Positions 48,055-56,078 of a stretch of DNA of 64,000 bases are shown in pieces. Below the pieces are notes generated by a model. The model made no database searches, was not told the DNA's origin, and saw nothing but the letters and a program-made list of their open reading frames with translations. Location: NCBI GenBank assembly GCA_910585265.1, contig CAJUCA010000009.1, forward strand, positions 3,607-67,606. The letters run 5' to 3'. The position numbers and the translations under genes are program-made. Every line of letters starts with the position of its first letter. Within the stretch, counting starts at the first letter, position 1. Source of the stretch: an uncultured Oscillospiraceae bacterium (lineage in GTDB: Bacteria; Bacillota; Clostridia; Oscillospirales; Oscillospiraceae).

Positions 48055-48216
48055 TCACTCTTTCCCGCTCTCCTCTTTTGGCTCCAGGAGGACCACGGGG
48101 GTGTCCGTGGCGTTTAAGTACATTTCCTCGCAGTCCTGCTGGGCTTTCTGCATAAGGCTGATGGCCCGGGCGGTTTCGTGCATCAAGTGGAAGTACATTT
48201 CTTTATAGTCTATCAT
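48055..48216 (-). CDS. Small conserved-looking protein, unknown (53 aa)
   Basis: The product MIDYKEMYFHLMHETARAIS continues with LMQKAQQDCEEMYLNATDTP, a helical pattern seen in many short clostridial proteins without assigned role. ATG at 48216 has GAGGTGAG about 4-5 bases upstream. It is divergent from the 61-aa gene with an AT-rich spacer. Confidence 0.6.
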   Translation of the reverse strand: MIDYKEMYFHLMHETARAISLMQKAQQDCEEMYLNATDTPVVLLEPKEESGKE

Positions 48217-48283
48217 CTTTCTCACCTCGAACTCATTATACAATTTATCACTTATAAATACAATGTAAATTTATCTGTTATGA

Positions 48284-48319
48284 ACCTCATAGAATATATA
48301 TTAAAATATTCTGTGAGGT
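48284..48319 (+). promoter_or_regulatory. Hairpin/operator covering the ribosome-binding site of the 61-aa gene
   Basis: ACCTCATAGAATAT pairs with ATATTCTGTGAGGT, the single difference being a U-G pair in RNA. The right arm contains the GAGGT Shine-Dalgarno of the following gene, so folding would hide it. As DNA it is also a near-perfect palindrome. Confidence 0.6.
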
Positions 48320-48327
48320 GATGCGGG

Positions 48328-48513
48328 ATGCCTTTTGAGCCCAAGAAAACGCGCAATAAAGTGGAATCGGCCTATAAAAGCATTTATTTGAAGCAGAGCG
48401 TCATTGCCGAAATCGATCAGCTCGCGAAAAAGTACAACACCAGCTTTAATAATATTGTAGTCACCATGGTGGAGGACCGCTTGAAGGAGCTCCGGGAGGA
48501 GGAACAGGACTAA
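48328..48513 (+). CDS. Small ribbon-helix-helix-like protein (61 aa)
   Basis: The sequence YKSIYLKQSVIAEIDQLAKK followed by YNTSFNNIVVTMVEDRL matches the beta-helix-helix pattern of CopG/Arc-type DNA-binding proteins. The start has GAGGTG upstream inside a hairpin. It may repress its own expression and that of the divergent 53-aa gene. A GC-rich terminator (48516-48552) follows. Confidence 0.65.
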   Translation: MPFEPKKTRNKVESAYKSIYLKQSVIAEIDQLAKKYNTSFNNIVVTMVEDRLKELREEEQD

Positions 48514-48515
48514 AA

Positions 48516-48552
48516 GGCCCCGGCGAATAACGCGCCGGGGCCGGGGTTTTTG
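48516..48552 (+). terminator. Terminator of the 61-aa gene
   Basis: GGCCCCGGCG, loop, CGCCGGGGCC is followed by GGGGTTTTTG. Confidence 0.75.
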
Positions 48553-48581
48553 TTGCTTTCTGCCGGAATGTGTGCTATGCT
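48553..48581 (+). promoter_or_regulatory. Promoter of the second toxin-like mRNA
   Basis: The boxes are -35 TTGCTT (48553-48558), 17-bp spacer and extended -10 TGTGC-TATGCT (48576-48581). Confidence 0.6.
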
Positions 48582-48674
48582 GTAACCGGTGCTGTCTGTA
48601 TTCGGTAGGCGGTGAAGCCCTCTTTAACAGGGGGCACTTCTTGCCCCCTGATCCTCAGAAAGGGGGGCTGCGAT

Positions 48675-48761
48675 GTGACAACCTCGGAAGTTTTCCAGCT
48701 TTGCCTGGTGATCATCGGCATTTGCGGCCTGTTCCTACAGGTATACGGCAAAAAGAAGTAA
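48675..48761 (+). CDS. Holin-like type I toxin peptide candidate, 28 aa
   Basis: The GTG-initiated ORF encodes MTTSEVFQLCLVIIGICGLF followed by LQVYGKKK: a short polar start, one membrane helix and a lysine tail, the pattern of TxpA/holin-like toxins of Firmicutes. AGGGGGG lies 7 bases upstream and can pair with GCCCCCT in the leader. A convergent antisense promoter and a shared terminator follow. Toxicity is inferred from architecture. Confidence 0.65.
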   Translation: MTTSEVFQLCLVIIGICGLFLQVYGKKK

Positions 48762-48794
48762 CCGCCCCGGCTCCCAACCCTGGCGGTTACTTCT
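48754..48794. terminator. Bidirectional terminator of the second toxin locus
   Basis: AGAAGTAACCGCC and its exact complement form a 13-bp stem overlapping the toxin stop codon. Confidence 0.7.
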
Positions 48795-48841
48795 GTGACC
48801 TAACATAGGGGGCTCACCGTCTGCCGGCAGCACCCTTTCTA
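48754..48841 (-). ncRNA. Candidate antisense antitoxin RNA, second locus
   Basis: Promoter -35 TTGACA (48876-48871), 17-bp spacer and -10 TATACT (48853-48848) predict an RNA of about 88 nt ending at the shared hairpin. Its 5' part (GGTGCTGCCGG and GGTGAGCCC) resembles the 5' part of the toxin mRNA (GGTGCTGTCTG and GGTGAAGCCC), so the two transcripts start with related sequences. Confidence 0.55.
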
Positions 48842-48908
48842 TGTCTTAGTATAACCGGATACCGGAAGATTGTCAAGGCCCCGGCGCGTCACGCGCCGGG
48901 GCCTCCCC

Positions 48909-49541
48909 TTACCCGCCGAAGCTCCGCAAAAGCTCCTCCCACCACTCGATGATCCGGAATCTCAGCACATATCCCCCGTCCTGCCCGGTGATCAGCGACA
49001 CCTGATCCTCCGACAGCACCCCTCCGGCGGCGGTCTCCACGCTCTCCTCCGTCACCGAGCCCAGGCACAGGGGCGGGAACACCACGCACCACCAGTTGCG
49101 GCCCTCCCCCGCCCCGATGGTCACCCGCAGGGCGCGGTACTGCCCCGCCGGGAGGGAAAAGCCGTCGTAAGCCTTGGTGGGGAACCATTGATCCGTGATC
49201 TCCGCCGCCACGGGGAGGGAACAGCCCGCCGCCGCCAGAGCGTCCGCCCCGGCCTGGGCCAGCTCATCCAGCCGCCCGGAGAGGACGGCCTCGGCCTGGG
49301 CCCGGTGGGACACGCCCTCCAGCAGGCGGGACGCCTCCGCCAGCACCGCGTCCCGGGCCAGCAGCTTCAGGGCCTGGTCCGCCTCCGAGTCCGAGTGGGC
49401 CACCACATGGAGCCGGAGCACCTGGCCCGCCAGCGCGCTCTCGCTGGCGGACGCCCACACGCCCAGGGTGAGGGTGATCCCGAAGGCCAGCAGCAGGGCC
49501 GCCTCCCAGCGGCGCAGCCTGTGAGTGAAGCAAGAAGTCAT
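48909..49541 (-). CDS. spoIIR: Stage II sporulation protein R
   Basis: SpoIIR is secreted from the forespore and triggers SpoIIGA to process pro-sigma-E in the mother cell. The 210-residue protein has an N-terminal membrane/signal segment (about 14-32) followed by VLRLHVVAHSDSEADQALKL and TAKAYDGFSLPAGQYRALRV-like motifs (here PTKAYDGFSLPAG), then GRNWWCVVFPPLC. ATG at 49541 follows AAGGACGG. It supports a spore-forming lifestyle. A GC-rich hairpin (48877-48903) follows the gene. Confidence 0.93.
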   Translation of the reverse strand: MTSCFTHRLRRWEAALLLAFGITLTLGVWASASESALAGQVLRLHVVAHSDSEADQALKLLARDAVLAEASRLLEGVSHRAQAEAVLSGRLDELAQAGADALAAAGCSLPVAAEITDQWFPTKAYDGFSLPAGQYRALRVTIGAGEGRNWWCVVFPPLCLGSVTEESVETAAGGVLSEDQVSLITGQDGGYVLRFRIIEWWEELLRSFGG

Positions 49542-49656
49542 AAAAAGCACCGTCCTTATGTACCGTTGGAGGCTCTTGGCCCTCTCCCCGCCCTTCGGCG
49601 GGGGGAGGGCTTCCTGTGCCCCGTGACAGGTACAGTATGGACGGCGCGCTTGGCTT

Positions 49657-50517
49657 TTATACCTCCGGTACGGCGGGCCGGCAGACAAACACGTCCCGGA
49701 AGCTCTCCCGGAGGAGGGAGAAGGCGTCCTGGGCGGCGTCCGACCTCTCGAACAGGCCGAACACGCTGGGGCCGCTGCCCGACATGGACGCGCCCAGCGC
49801 GCCCCGGTCGATGAGGGCGGCCTTGATGGCGGCGATCTCGGCGGCGGGGCGGCGTTCCACCACGTCCTCGAACACGTTGTACATACGCCGGGCCACCCCC
49901 GCCAGATCCCCGGCCTTTAGGGCGGCGAGAACCCCCTGGGTGTCCGGGCGGCGGACGATCTTCCGCACGTTCACCCGTCCAAAGAGCTGGGGGGTGGAGA
50001 TGGAGAAGGGGGGCTTGCAGATGACGATATGGCAGGGGGGCAGGGCGGGCAGCGGGGTGAGCCGCTCCCCCCGGCCCTCCGCCAGGGCGGTGCCCCCCAG
50101 GACGCAGAAGGGCACGTCGGAGCCTGCCCGCGCCCCGATCTCCGCCAGCTCCTCCAAGGACAGCCCCGCCCCGGTAAGGGCGTTCATGGCCCGGAGGACG
50201 GCGGCGGCGTCCGCGCTCCCCCCCGCCAGCCCCGCGCACACCGGCACCCGCTTGCGGATGCTCACGTCCACCTCCCCGCCCAGCCCGGTGGCCTGCCGAA
50301 AGACGGCGGCGGCTACCTGGGCCAGGTTTTTGTTCCCGGTGGGCAGGAAGCGCAGGTCGGCCACCGCGTCCCCCTCGGGGCCTTTGGCGGGGGCCACGGT
50401 GAGCTGGTCCGCCAGGGTGACGGCCTGCATCACCATTTGCAGCTCGTGATAGCCATCCTCCCGCTTGCGGAGGATATCCAGGGTCAGGTTGATTTTCGCG
50501 TTGGCGGTCAGTTCCAT
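49657..50517 (-). CDS. ispE: 4-diphosphocytidyl-2-C-methyl-D-erythritol kinase
   Basis: IspE phosphorylates CDP-methylerythritol in the non-mevalonate isoprenoid pathway. The 286-residue GHMP kinase starts MELTANAKINLTLDILRKREDGYH, with the ATP loop VPVCAGLAGGSADAAAVLRAMN and C-terminal GASMSGSGPSVFGLF. AAGGAG lies 6 bases before the ATG at 50517; a start 8 codons earlier is less likely. It lies 20 bp beyond the aroE stop and probably belongs to the aromatic operon transcript. Confidence 0.95.
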   Translation of the reverse strand: MELTANAKINLTLDILRKREDGYHELQMVMQAVTLADQLTVAPAKGPEGDAVADLRFLPTGNKNLAQVAAAVFRQATGLGGEVDVSIRKRVPVCAGLAGGSADAAAVLRAMNALTGAGLSLEELAEIGARAGSDVPFCVLGGTALAEGRGERLTPLPALPPCHIVICKPPFSISTPQLFGRVNVRKIVRRPDTQGVLAALKAGDLAGVARRMYNVFEDVVERRPAAEIAAIKAALIDRGALGASMSGSGPSVFGLFERSDAAQDAFSLLRESFRDVFVCRPAVPEV

Positions 50518-50537
50518 GTCGTGCTCCTTTTCATACA

Positions 50538-51380
50538 TCAAAACAGCGGCTTATGTTCCAGCGCGGCGGACGCTGCCGCCGCCATCGCCCCCCGGTCCAG
50601 GGGGCGGTTCAGAAAGTGCTCCAGGGCCAGCACCGCCTGCCACACCAGCATGGGCAGGCCGTTCATGGCCCGCAGCCCCCGGCGGCGGGCCTGGGCGAGC
50701 AGCTCCGTCTCCGCCGGGTGGTAGATGAGATCGAACACCGCCCCATGGGGGGGCAGGGCGTCCAGGAAGGAGAAGCCCTCGAACTGGCGGGGGCACCCCT
50801 CCATCCCCAGGCTGGTGCAGTTCACCAGCAGATCCGCCCCCCGGCACAGCCGCTCCAGGGTGTCCGGATCGAAGGGCGCGGGGGTCAGGCGGGGGTGCCG
50901 GGCGCACAGCTCCCCGGCCCGCTTCAGGGTGCGGTTGCAGACCCGCACCCGCTCCGCCCCGGCCTGGGCCAAGGCCAGGGCCACCGCCTTGGCCGCGCCC
51001 CCCGCCCCCAGCAGGGTGACGGTGCTTCCGGCGGGGTCAAAGCCCAGCACCTCCCCCAGGGCGGACAAGGCCCCGGCCCCGTCGGTGTTGAAGCCCACCC
51101 ACGCCCCCTCCCGCAGGCAGACGGTGTTTACCGCCCCGGTGAGGCGGGCGGCGGGGTCGATGCCGTCCAGCAGGGGGAGTAAGTCCTCCTTGTGGGGCAT
51201 GGTGGCGTTGAAGCCCGCCACCCCGTGGTTCCGGGCCCAGCGCAGGTAGTCCGGCAGCTCCCCCCGGCGCACCACCCGGGCGTCATAGGCCGCGTCCAGC
51301 CCCAGGGCGGACAGCATGGCCCCGTGGAGGACGGGGGACTTGGAGTGGAGCACCGGATCGCCGATGACCTGGAGCCTCAT
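50538..51380 (-). CDS. aroE: Shikimate dehydrogenase
   Basis: AroE reduces 3-dehydroshikimate with NADPH. The 280-residue protein contains GDPVLHSKSPVLHGAM, the catalytic Lys in GFNATMPHKEDLL, the NADP loop LLGAGGAAKAVALAL, and NRTLKRA. It overlaps the aroQ stop by 4 bp, consistent with tight coupling in the operon. Confidence 0.95.
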   Translation of the reverse strand: MRLQVIGDPVLHSKSPVLHGAMLSALGLDAAYDARVVRRGELPDYLRWARNHGVAGFNATMPHKEDLLPLLDGIDPAARLTGAVNTVCLREGAWVGFNTDGAGALSALGEVLGFDPAGSTVTLLGAGGAAKAVALALAQAGAERVRVCNRTLKRAGELCARHPRLTPAPFDPDTLERLCRGADLLVNCTSLGMEGCPRQFEGFSFLDALPPHGAVFDLIYHPAETELLAQARRRGLRAMNGLPMLVWQAVLALEHFLNRPLDRGAMAAAASAALEHKPLF

Positions 51381-51808
51381 CCTCTGCCCTCCAGAAAGTG
51401 GTCCATGGCCATGAGGTAGCCGTCAAACCCGTGGCCGTAGAGCTGGCCCACGCAGGCGGGGGCGGTGACGGACACCGCCCGGAAGGGCTCCCGCTGGTCG
51501 ATGTGGCTGATGTGCACCTCGTAGGCGGGCACGTCCACCGCCTTCAGCGCGTCCAAGATGGCGTAGCTGTAGTGGGTGTAGGCGGCGGGGTTGATGATGA
51601 TGGCGTCATACACCCCGTCGGCGGCGTGGATGGCGTCGATGATGGCCCCCTCGTGGTTGGACTGGAAGCAGTCCGCCGTGGATTGGTGGGCGGCGGCGTG
51701 CTCCCGGATGCGGGCGCACAGGGCCTCGTAGCTCTGATCGCCGTAGATTCCCGGCTCCCGCCTGCCCAGCAGGTTCAGGTTGGGGCCGTTGATAATGAGG
51801 AATTTCAT
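51377..51808 (-). CDS. aroQ: Type II 3-dehydroquinate dehydratase
   Basis: AroQ dehydrates 3-dehydroquinate. The 143-residue protein starts MKFLIINGPNLNLLGRREPG and includes IYG with the catalytic Tyr, QSNHEGAIIDAIH, NPAAYTHYSYAI and EVHISHIDQRE. It overlaps aroK and aroE at both ends by 4 bp. Confidence 0.97.
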   Translation of the reverse strand: MKFLIINGPNLNLLGRREPGIYGDQSYEALCARIREHAAAHQSTADCFQSNHEGAIIDAIHAADGVYDAIIINPAAYTHYSYAILDALKAVDVPAYEVHISHIDQREPFRAVSVTAPACVGQLYGHGFDGYLMAMDHFLEGRG

Positions 51809-52314
51809 GACTGGGACACCTCCAAATAAATGGTGGAAATCAGGCGTTCAGCCTCCTGGGGGCCGTCCCCGCAGGGGATGATATAGTCCGCCCAGCGGCG
51901 GTAAACGGGGGCGCGCCGCTCATAGCGTTGGAGGAAGTCCTCCCGCCCCCCCTGGGCCAGGGGACGGCCCGACAGGTCCAGCCCGTCATAGGTCTCCCCC
52001 GGGTCCCGGTCCAGCCAGAACACCAGGCCGTTTTCCTTCAGGGCGGCGATGGCCTCCGCCTGGAGGGGCAGGCCGCCGCCGCAGGCGATCACCAGCCCTC
52101 GCCGCCGGGACAGCTCCCAGCACAGCTCCAGCTCCATGGCCCGGAAGGCGGGCTCCCCGTCCCGGGCGAATATATCCGGGATGGAGCGTCCCTGCCGCGC
52201 CTCAATGAGGGCGTCGGTGTCCGCCGGCTCCCGGCCCAGCCGTTGGGCCAGCAGACGGCCCACGGTGGTCTTGCCGCAGCCCATCATGCCGATGAGAACG
52301 ATATTCCGTTCCAT
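51805..52314 (-). CDS. aroK: Shikimate kinase
   Basis: AroK phosphorylates shikimate. The 169-residue protein has P-loop GMMGCGKTTVGRLLAQRLG, the Asp in DTDALIE, and ACGGGLPLQ. ATG at 52314 lies after GAAAGGAG. A palindromic repeat block separates it from pheA (52320-52463). Confidence 0.95.
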   Translation of the reverse strand: MERNIVLIGMMGCGKTTVGRLLAQRLGREPADTDALIEARQGRSIPDIFARDGEPAFRAMELELCWELSRRRGLVIACGGGLPLQAEAIAALKENGLVFWLDRDPGETYDGLDLSGRPLAQGGREDFLQRYERRAPVYRRWADYIIPCGDGPQEAERLISTIYLEVSQS

Positions 52315-52319
52315 GGTAT

Positions 52320-52463
52320 GCTCCTTTCGGCCTTCTCCCTTCCAGGGAGGAGGCGGCACGGCGAAGCCGTGACGGAGGAGGACACGCCTAACGTCCGCCC
52401 CCTCACCCGTCAGCCTTCGGCCGGCACCCTCCCCCCTGTGGGGGGAGGGCTTAGTCCGCCCCT
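52320..52463. repeat. Dispersed palindromic repeat between pheA and aroK
   Basis: CTCCCTTCCAGGGAGGAG-type and ACCCTCCCCCCTGTGGGGGG-type palindromes are joined by GTGACGGAGGAGG and CTCACCCGTCAGCC segments. It is the same modular family as 5157, 7717 and 14200. It lies inside the operon and may be transcribed as a hairpin. Confidence 0.7.
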
Positions 52464-53615
52464 TTACAGGTTGGACGGGAACCAGCCCAGCACCCGGAAC
52501 TCCCCGGTGGTCTGGGCCAGCTCGTGGAGGGCGTCGCCGACCGCCGGATCATCGGGCTGTCCGGTGAACTCCAGGAAGAACAGATACTCCCAGCTCCGCT
52601 CCGGCAGGGGCCGGGATTCCAGCTTCACCAGGTTCAGCCCGTGGAGGTTGAACACGGTGAGGATCTCGTGGAGGGACCCGGCCTCGTGGGGCAGGACGAA
52701 CAGGGTGCTGATCTTGTCCGCGCCGGGGCGCAGCTCCAGCCGGGGGGACACCACCACGAACCGGGTGGTGTTCCGGCTGTTGTGGTTGATGCCCCGGGCC
52801 AGTATGTCCAGGCCGTAGATCTCCGCCGCCCGGGCGGAGCAGACGGCGGCGCGGGTGAGGTCGCCGCTGTCCGCCACCAGCTTGGCGGAGCCCGCCGTGT
52901 CCGCCTGGGGCACCTGCTTCCAGGCGGGGTGGGCGTTCAGGAACCGCTCGCACTGAAACAGGCCCTGCTCGTGGGAGTAGACGTGGGTGATGGTGTCCAG
53001 CGAGGCCCCCGGCAGGGCCATGAGGCAGTGCTCCACCTTCACCGTGGTCTCCCCCACCATGTAGCATTCGTACTGGGTGAGCAGGTCGTAGATCTGCCGG
53101 ATGGCCCCGGTGGAGCTGTTCTCGATGGGCAGGACGGCGTAGTCCGCCCGCCCCTCCCGCAGGGCCAGGAAGCAGTCCTCAAACTGCTCCAGCCCGGCGG
53201 CGTTTGCCGGGGGGCCGAAGAAGTCCAGGGCGGCCTGCTCGCTGTACGCCCCCGGCTCCCCCTGGTACACCACCCGGGGGGCGGGTACGGGCCGGCGGGC
53301 ATTGTCCCGGGCCTCCCGCCAGCGCAGGACGCCGGGGTTGTCCGCCCCCTGGCCCATCAGATCCCGCTGCTGCCGCCGGGACAGGGCCATCACCGTCTGG
53401 TACAGGGTGATGACGGCGGGGCGCAGCTCCTCCCCCGCCAGCTCCCCCTTGTTTTGGAGCACCTGCCGCTCCCGGGCCTGGTCCAGCACCGGGATGCCCC
53501 GCTCCCGCTTGTATTGGCCCACCCGGGCCGTCACGTCCATCCGGCGGCGGAACAGCTCCACCATCTGCCGGTCGATGGCGTCAATCTCCCCCCGCAGGTC
53601 CTGCAAGCCGTCCAT
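52464..53615 (-). CDS. pheA: Bifunctional chorismate mutase/prephenate dehydratase
   Basis: PheA converts chorismate to prephenate and then phenylpyruvate. The 383-residue protein has an AroQ-type mutase (residues 1-85, LRGEIDAIDRQMVELFRRRM). It also has a dehydratase domain with YQGEPGAYSEQAALDFFG, PIENSSTGAI and NTTRFVVVSP (TRF motif), and a C-terminal ACT domain containing LVKLESRPLPERSWEYLFFL (ESRP), which senses phenylalanine. It overlaps the carbonic-anhydrase-like gene (ATGA). Confidence 0.95.
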   Translation of the reverse strand: MDGLQDLRGEIDAIDRQMVELFRRRMDVTARVGQYKRERGIPVLDQARERQVLQNKGELAGEELRPAVITLYQTVMALSRRQQRDLMGQGADNPGVLRWREARDNARRPVPAPRVVYQGEPGAYSEQAALDFFGPPANAAGLEQFEDCFLALREGRADYAVLPIENSSTGAIRQIYDLLTQYECYMVGETTVKVEHCLMALPGASLDTITHVYSHEQGLFQCERFLNAHPAWKQVPQADTAGSAKLVADSGDLTRAAVCSARAAEIYGLDILARGINHNSRNTTRFVVVSPRLELRPGADKISTLFVLPHEAGSLHEILTVFNLHGLNLVKLESRPLPERSWEYLFFLEFTGQPDDPAVGDALHELAQTTGEFRVLGWFPSNL

Positions 53616-54103
53616 CAGCGGTATTCCTCCCTCAGCTCCCTATAGTGCTCCGCGCCGGGGCGCAGTCCGGCCATCTCCTCCGGGGTAAGGGGCCGGACCA
53701 CCTTGGCCGGATTGCCCAGCACCAGGGTGCCGTCGGGCGCGTCCAGCTTCCCGGTGACCAGCGCGCCCGCCCCCACGATGCAGTGTTTGCCCACCCGCGC
53801 GCCGTTGAGGAGGATGGCCCCCATGCCGATGGTGGAGCTGTCCCCCACGGTGCAGCCGTGGACGATGGCCCCGTGGCCCACGGTGACGTACTCCCCCAGG
53901 GTGGTGGGGAACTTGTCCGAGTGGAGGATGGCCCCGTCCTGGATGTTGCAGCCCGCCCCCACGGTGATGGGCTGTCCGTCCCCCCGGAGGACGGCGTTGA
54001 ACCACACCGAGCAGCCGGGGCCGAAGGACACGTTCCCCACCACCGCCGCGCCGGGGAGAATGACCACGTTTTCATCGCTTTGACGCAGATTTTTTAAGTC
54101 CAT
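53615..54103 (-). CDS. Gamma-carbonic-anhydrase-like hexapeptide-repeat protein
   Basis: The 162-residue protein is a left-handed beta-helix of hexapeptide repeats with metal-site histidines in AILHSDKFPT and VGHGAIVHGC, as in the gamma-CA/YrdA/PaaY group. Its reaction is uncertain; many members are not proven carbonic anhydrases. ATG at 54103 is chosen; an ATG two codons earlier (54109) is possible. It is embedded between aroC and pheA with a 4-bp overlap to pheA. Confidence 0.85.
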   Translation of the reverse strand: MDLKNLRQSDENVVILPGAAVVGNVSFGPGCSVWFNAVLRGDGQPITVGAGCNIQDGAILHSDKFPTTLGEYVTVGHGAIVHGCTVGDSSTIGMGAILLNGARVGKHCIVGAGALVTGKLDAPDGTLVLGNPAKVVRPLTPEEMAGLRPGAEHYRELREEYR

Positions 54104-54194
54104 AATCATCACCCAATGAAAAAGAGTAGGGGAGGGGCTTGCCCCTCCCGCGGGGCGGATCTGCACGAGGGGAAATAGAGGGGCAATACAGGCC

Positions 54195-55241
54195 CTAAAT
54201 CCCCAGCAGCTCACAGGCCGCCAACGCCGCCGCCGCCTCAAGGACGGGCACCGCCCGGTGGACCACGCAGGGGTCGTGCCGCCCGGACAGCTCCAGCTCG
54301 GCGTTCTCGCGGGCCGCCAGGTTCACGGTGAACTGCCGCCGCCCGATGGACGGGGTGGGCCGCAGGGTGGCCTCGAACACCAGGGGCATCCCGTTGGTGA
54401 TGCCGCCGTTGATCCCCCCGGCGCAGTTCTGCTCCGCCCGGATGGAGCCGTCGTCGTCCACGAATAACGGATCGTTGGCCTCCGAGCCCCGCATGAGGGC
54501 GAAGGCCGTCCCCGCCCCGAAGGCCACCGCCTTCACCGCGGGCACCGCGAACAGGTACTGGGAGAAGATCCCCTCGGCGTTGCGGCCGAAGTCGGGGGAG
54601 CCCGCCCCGGCGGGCAGGCCGAACACCCCGCACTCGATGGCCCCGCCCACGGAGTCCTGCTCGTTTTTCGCCTCTAAAATGGCCTCCCGCATCTCCGCCC
54701 CCTTTTCGTCGCTGAGGACGGGGAAGTCCTTGGCGGCACAGGCCCGGAGGGATTCCCAGTCCTCCAGGGGGTCGTCGTTGACGCCGTAGATGGTGGAGAT
54801 GTGGGCACCCACGAAAATGCCCCGCTGGGCCAGGAGCTGCTTGGCCACCCCCCCGGCGAACACCAGGGGCGCGGTGAGCCGCCCGGAGAAGTGCCCGCCC
54901 CCCCGGTAGTCCTGGAAGCCGCCGTAGCGCACATGGGCGGGGTAGTCGGCGTGGCCGGGGCGGGCCAGATTCTTTGTCCGTTCGTAGTCCCCCGAGCGGG
55001 TATCCGTGTTCTCAATCACGGCGCACAGGGGGGCCCCGGTGGTATGGCCCTGGAACAGGCCGGAGAGGATGTGGGGCTCGTCCGCCTCCCGCCGGGCGGT
55101 GGACAGGGCGTTTTTTCCCGGGGCCCGGCGGCTGAGGTCAAACCGGACGGCGTCCAGGTCCAGCTCCAGCCCGGCGGGGACCCCCTCCAGCACCACGCCG
55201 ACGGCGGGGCCGTGGGACTCGCCGAATAAGGCGTATTTCAT
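54195..55241 (-). CDS. aroC: Chorismate synthase
   Basis: AroC forms chorismate from EPSP with reduced FMN. The 348-residue protein contains FGESHGPAVGVVLEGVPAG, GHTTGAPLCAVIENTDTRSG, RPGHADYPAHVRYGG and the C-terminal GRHDPCVVHRAVPV. AAGGAGG lies 10 bases before ATG at 55241. Confidence 0.97.
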   Translation of the reverse strand: MKYALFGESHGPAVGVVLEGVPAGLELDLDAVRFDLSRRAPGKNALSTARREADEPHILSGLFQGHTTGAPLCAVIENTDTRSGDYERTKNLARPGHADYPAHVRYGGFQDYRGGGHFSGRLTAPLVFAGGVAKQLLAQRGIFVGAHISTIYGVNDDPLEDWESLRACAAKDFPVLSDEKGAEMREAILEAKNEQDSVGGAIECGVFGLPAGAGSPDFGRNAEGIFSQYLFAVPAVKAVAFGAGTAFALMRGSEANDPLFVDDDGSIRAEQNCAGGINGGITNGMPLVFEATLRPTPSIGRRQFTVNLAARENAELELSGRHDPCVVHRAVPVLEAAAALAACELLGI

Positions 55242-55452
55242 GGGGGAAGCACCTCCTTGAGAAGATGTGTAGGGGCGGACAATGTCCGCCCGCGGTTTTT
55301 CGCCTGCGGTGGGTGGGCGCACGGGGCTTGCTGCCTGCGGCGGGCGGGTGCGGCCGGGGTCTTTCGCCCACGGCGTGCAGGTAGATGCGCCCCGGGTTTT
55401 TGCCCGCGGCGGATGGAATGCGGGCGCGCAATGCGCGCCCCTACAGGGGGCG
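55242..55452. repeat. Palindromic repeat block between the GNAT gene and aroC
   Basis: GTAGGGGCGGACAATGTCCG (55269-55290) and GGGCGCGCAATGCGCGCCCC (55421-55441) bracket a degenerate GC-rich tandem stretch. The design matches the 7717 and 14029 blocks, but the internal units are decayed. Confidence 0.65.
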
Positions 55453-55983
55453 TTACAGCGTGATCCAGTACCGTTCCAGGTCGATGCCCTGCCCCGGTTC
55501 GTGGAGGGTATTCTCATACACCCCGCCCGCCGACAGGATGGTACGGCGGCTGGCCTCGTTCTCCGTTTTGCAGGTGATGAGCACCCGGTCAAGGCCCAGC
55601 GTCCCCTTGCAGAAATCCAGCGCCAGCCGGAGCTGCTCCTTGCCGTACCCCTTCCGCCGCTCACCGGGCCGGGCGGAGTAGCCGATGTGGCCGCCGAACT
55701 GCCGCAGGTAGTCGTTGAGGGTATGCCGCACCTGGATCATGCCCACCAGCCTGCCGTCCGATTCCCGGATGGCCAGGAACTGGGTGGCCTGTACCTTCCC
55801 TTCCGGGACCGTGGCGGGGTCCATATAGGCGCGCACGTCCGCCAGCCACTGCTGAGCACTCTCGTTGAACCGCAGGGGGCCGCAGCCGTCCATGGAGCTG
55901 TCCGCCTCAAAGCACTCCTGGCGGTAGGCCCAGACCTGGTCTAACTGTTCCTCTGTGGGAATCACTAATTTGATGATGTCCAT
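55453..55983 (-). CDS. GNAT-family N-acetyltransferase
   Basis: The 176-residue protein has the acetyl-CoA-binding loop (GYSARPGERRKGYGKEQLRLAL) and TENEASRRTILSAGGVYENT, like the YjaB/RimJ-related branch ending in ERYWITL. Its substrate is unknown. GAGGAG lies upstream of ATG at 55983. It is inserted between aroA and aroC, flanked on both sides by palindromic repeats, which suggests later insertion into the operon. Confidence 0.88.
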   Translation of the reverse strand: MDIIKLVIPTEEQLDQVWAYRQECFEADSSMDGCGPLRFNESAQQWLADVRAYMDPATVPEGKVQATQFLAIRESDGRLVGMIQVRHTLNDYLRQFGGHIGYSARPGERRKGYGKEQLRLALDFCKGTLGLDRVLITCKTENEASRRTILSAGGVYENTLHEPGQGIDLERYWITL

Positions 55984-56078
55984 TTCTCTGTCTCCTCGTG
56001 TTTGGGTGTAGGGGCGGACACTGTCCGCCTGTGGTGTTCCGCCGGGTTGGGCGGGACGCGGGCGCACAATGTGCGCCC

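Noticed and set aside
48609..48672. A riboswitch in the leader of the second toxin locus
   Set aside because: The stem GGGGGC-loop-GCCCCC and nearby pairing are fully explained by Shine-Dalgarno sequestration of a type I toxin mRNA; no ligand-binding motif is visible.
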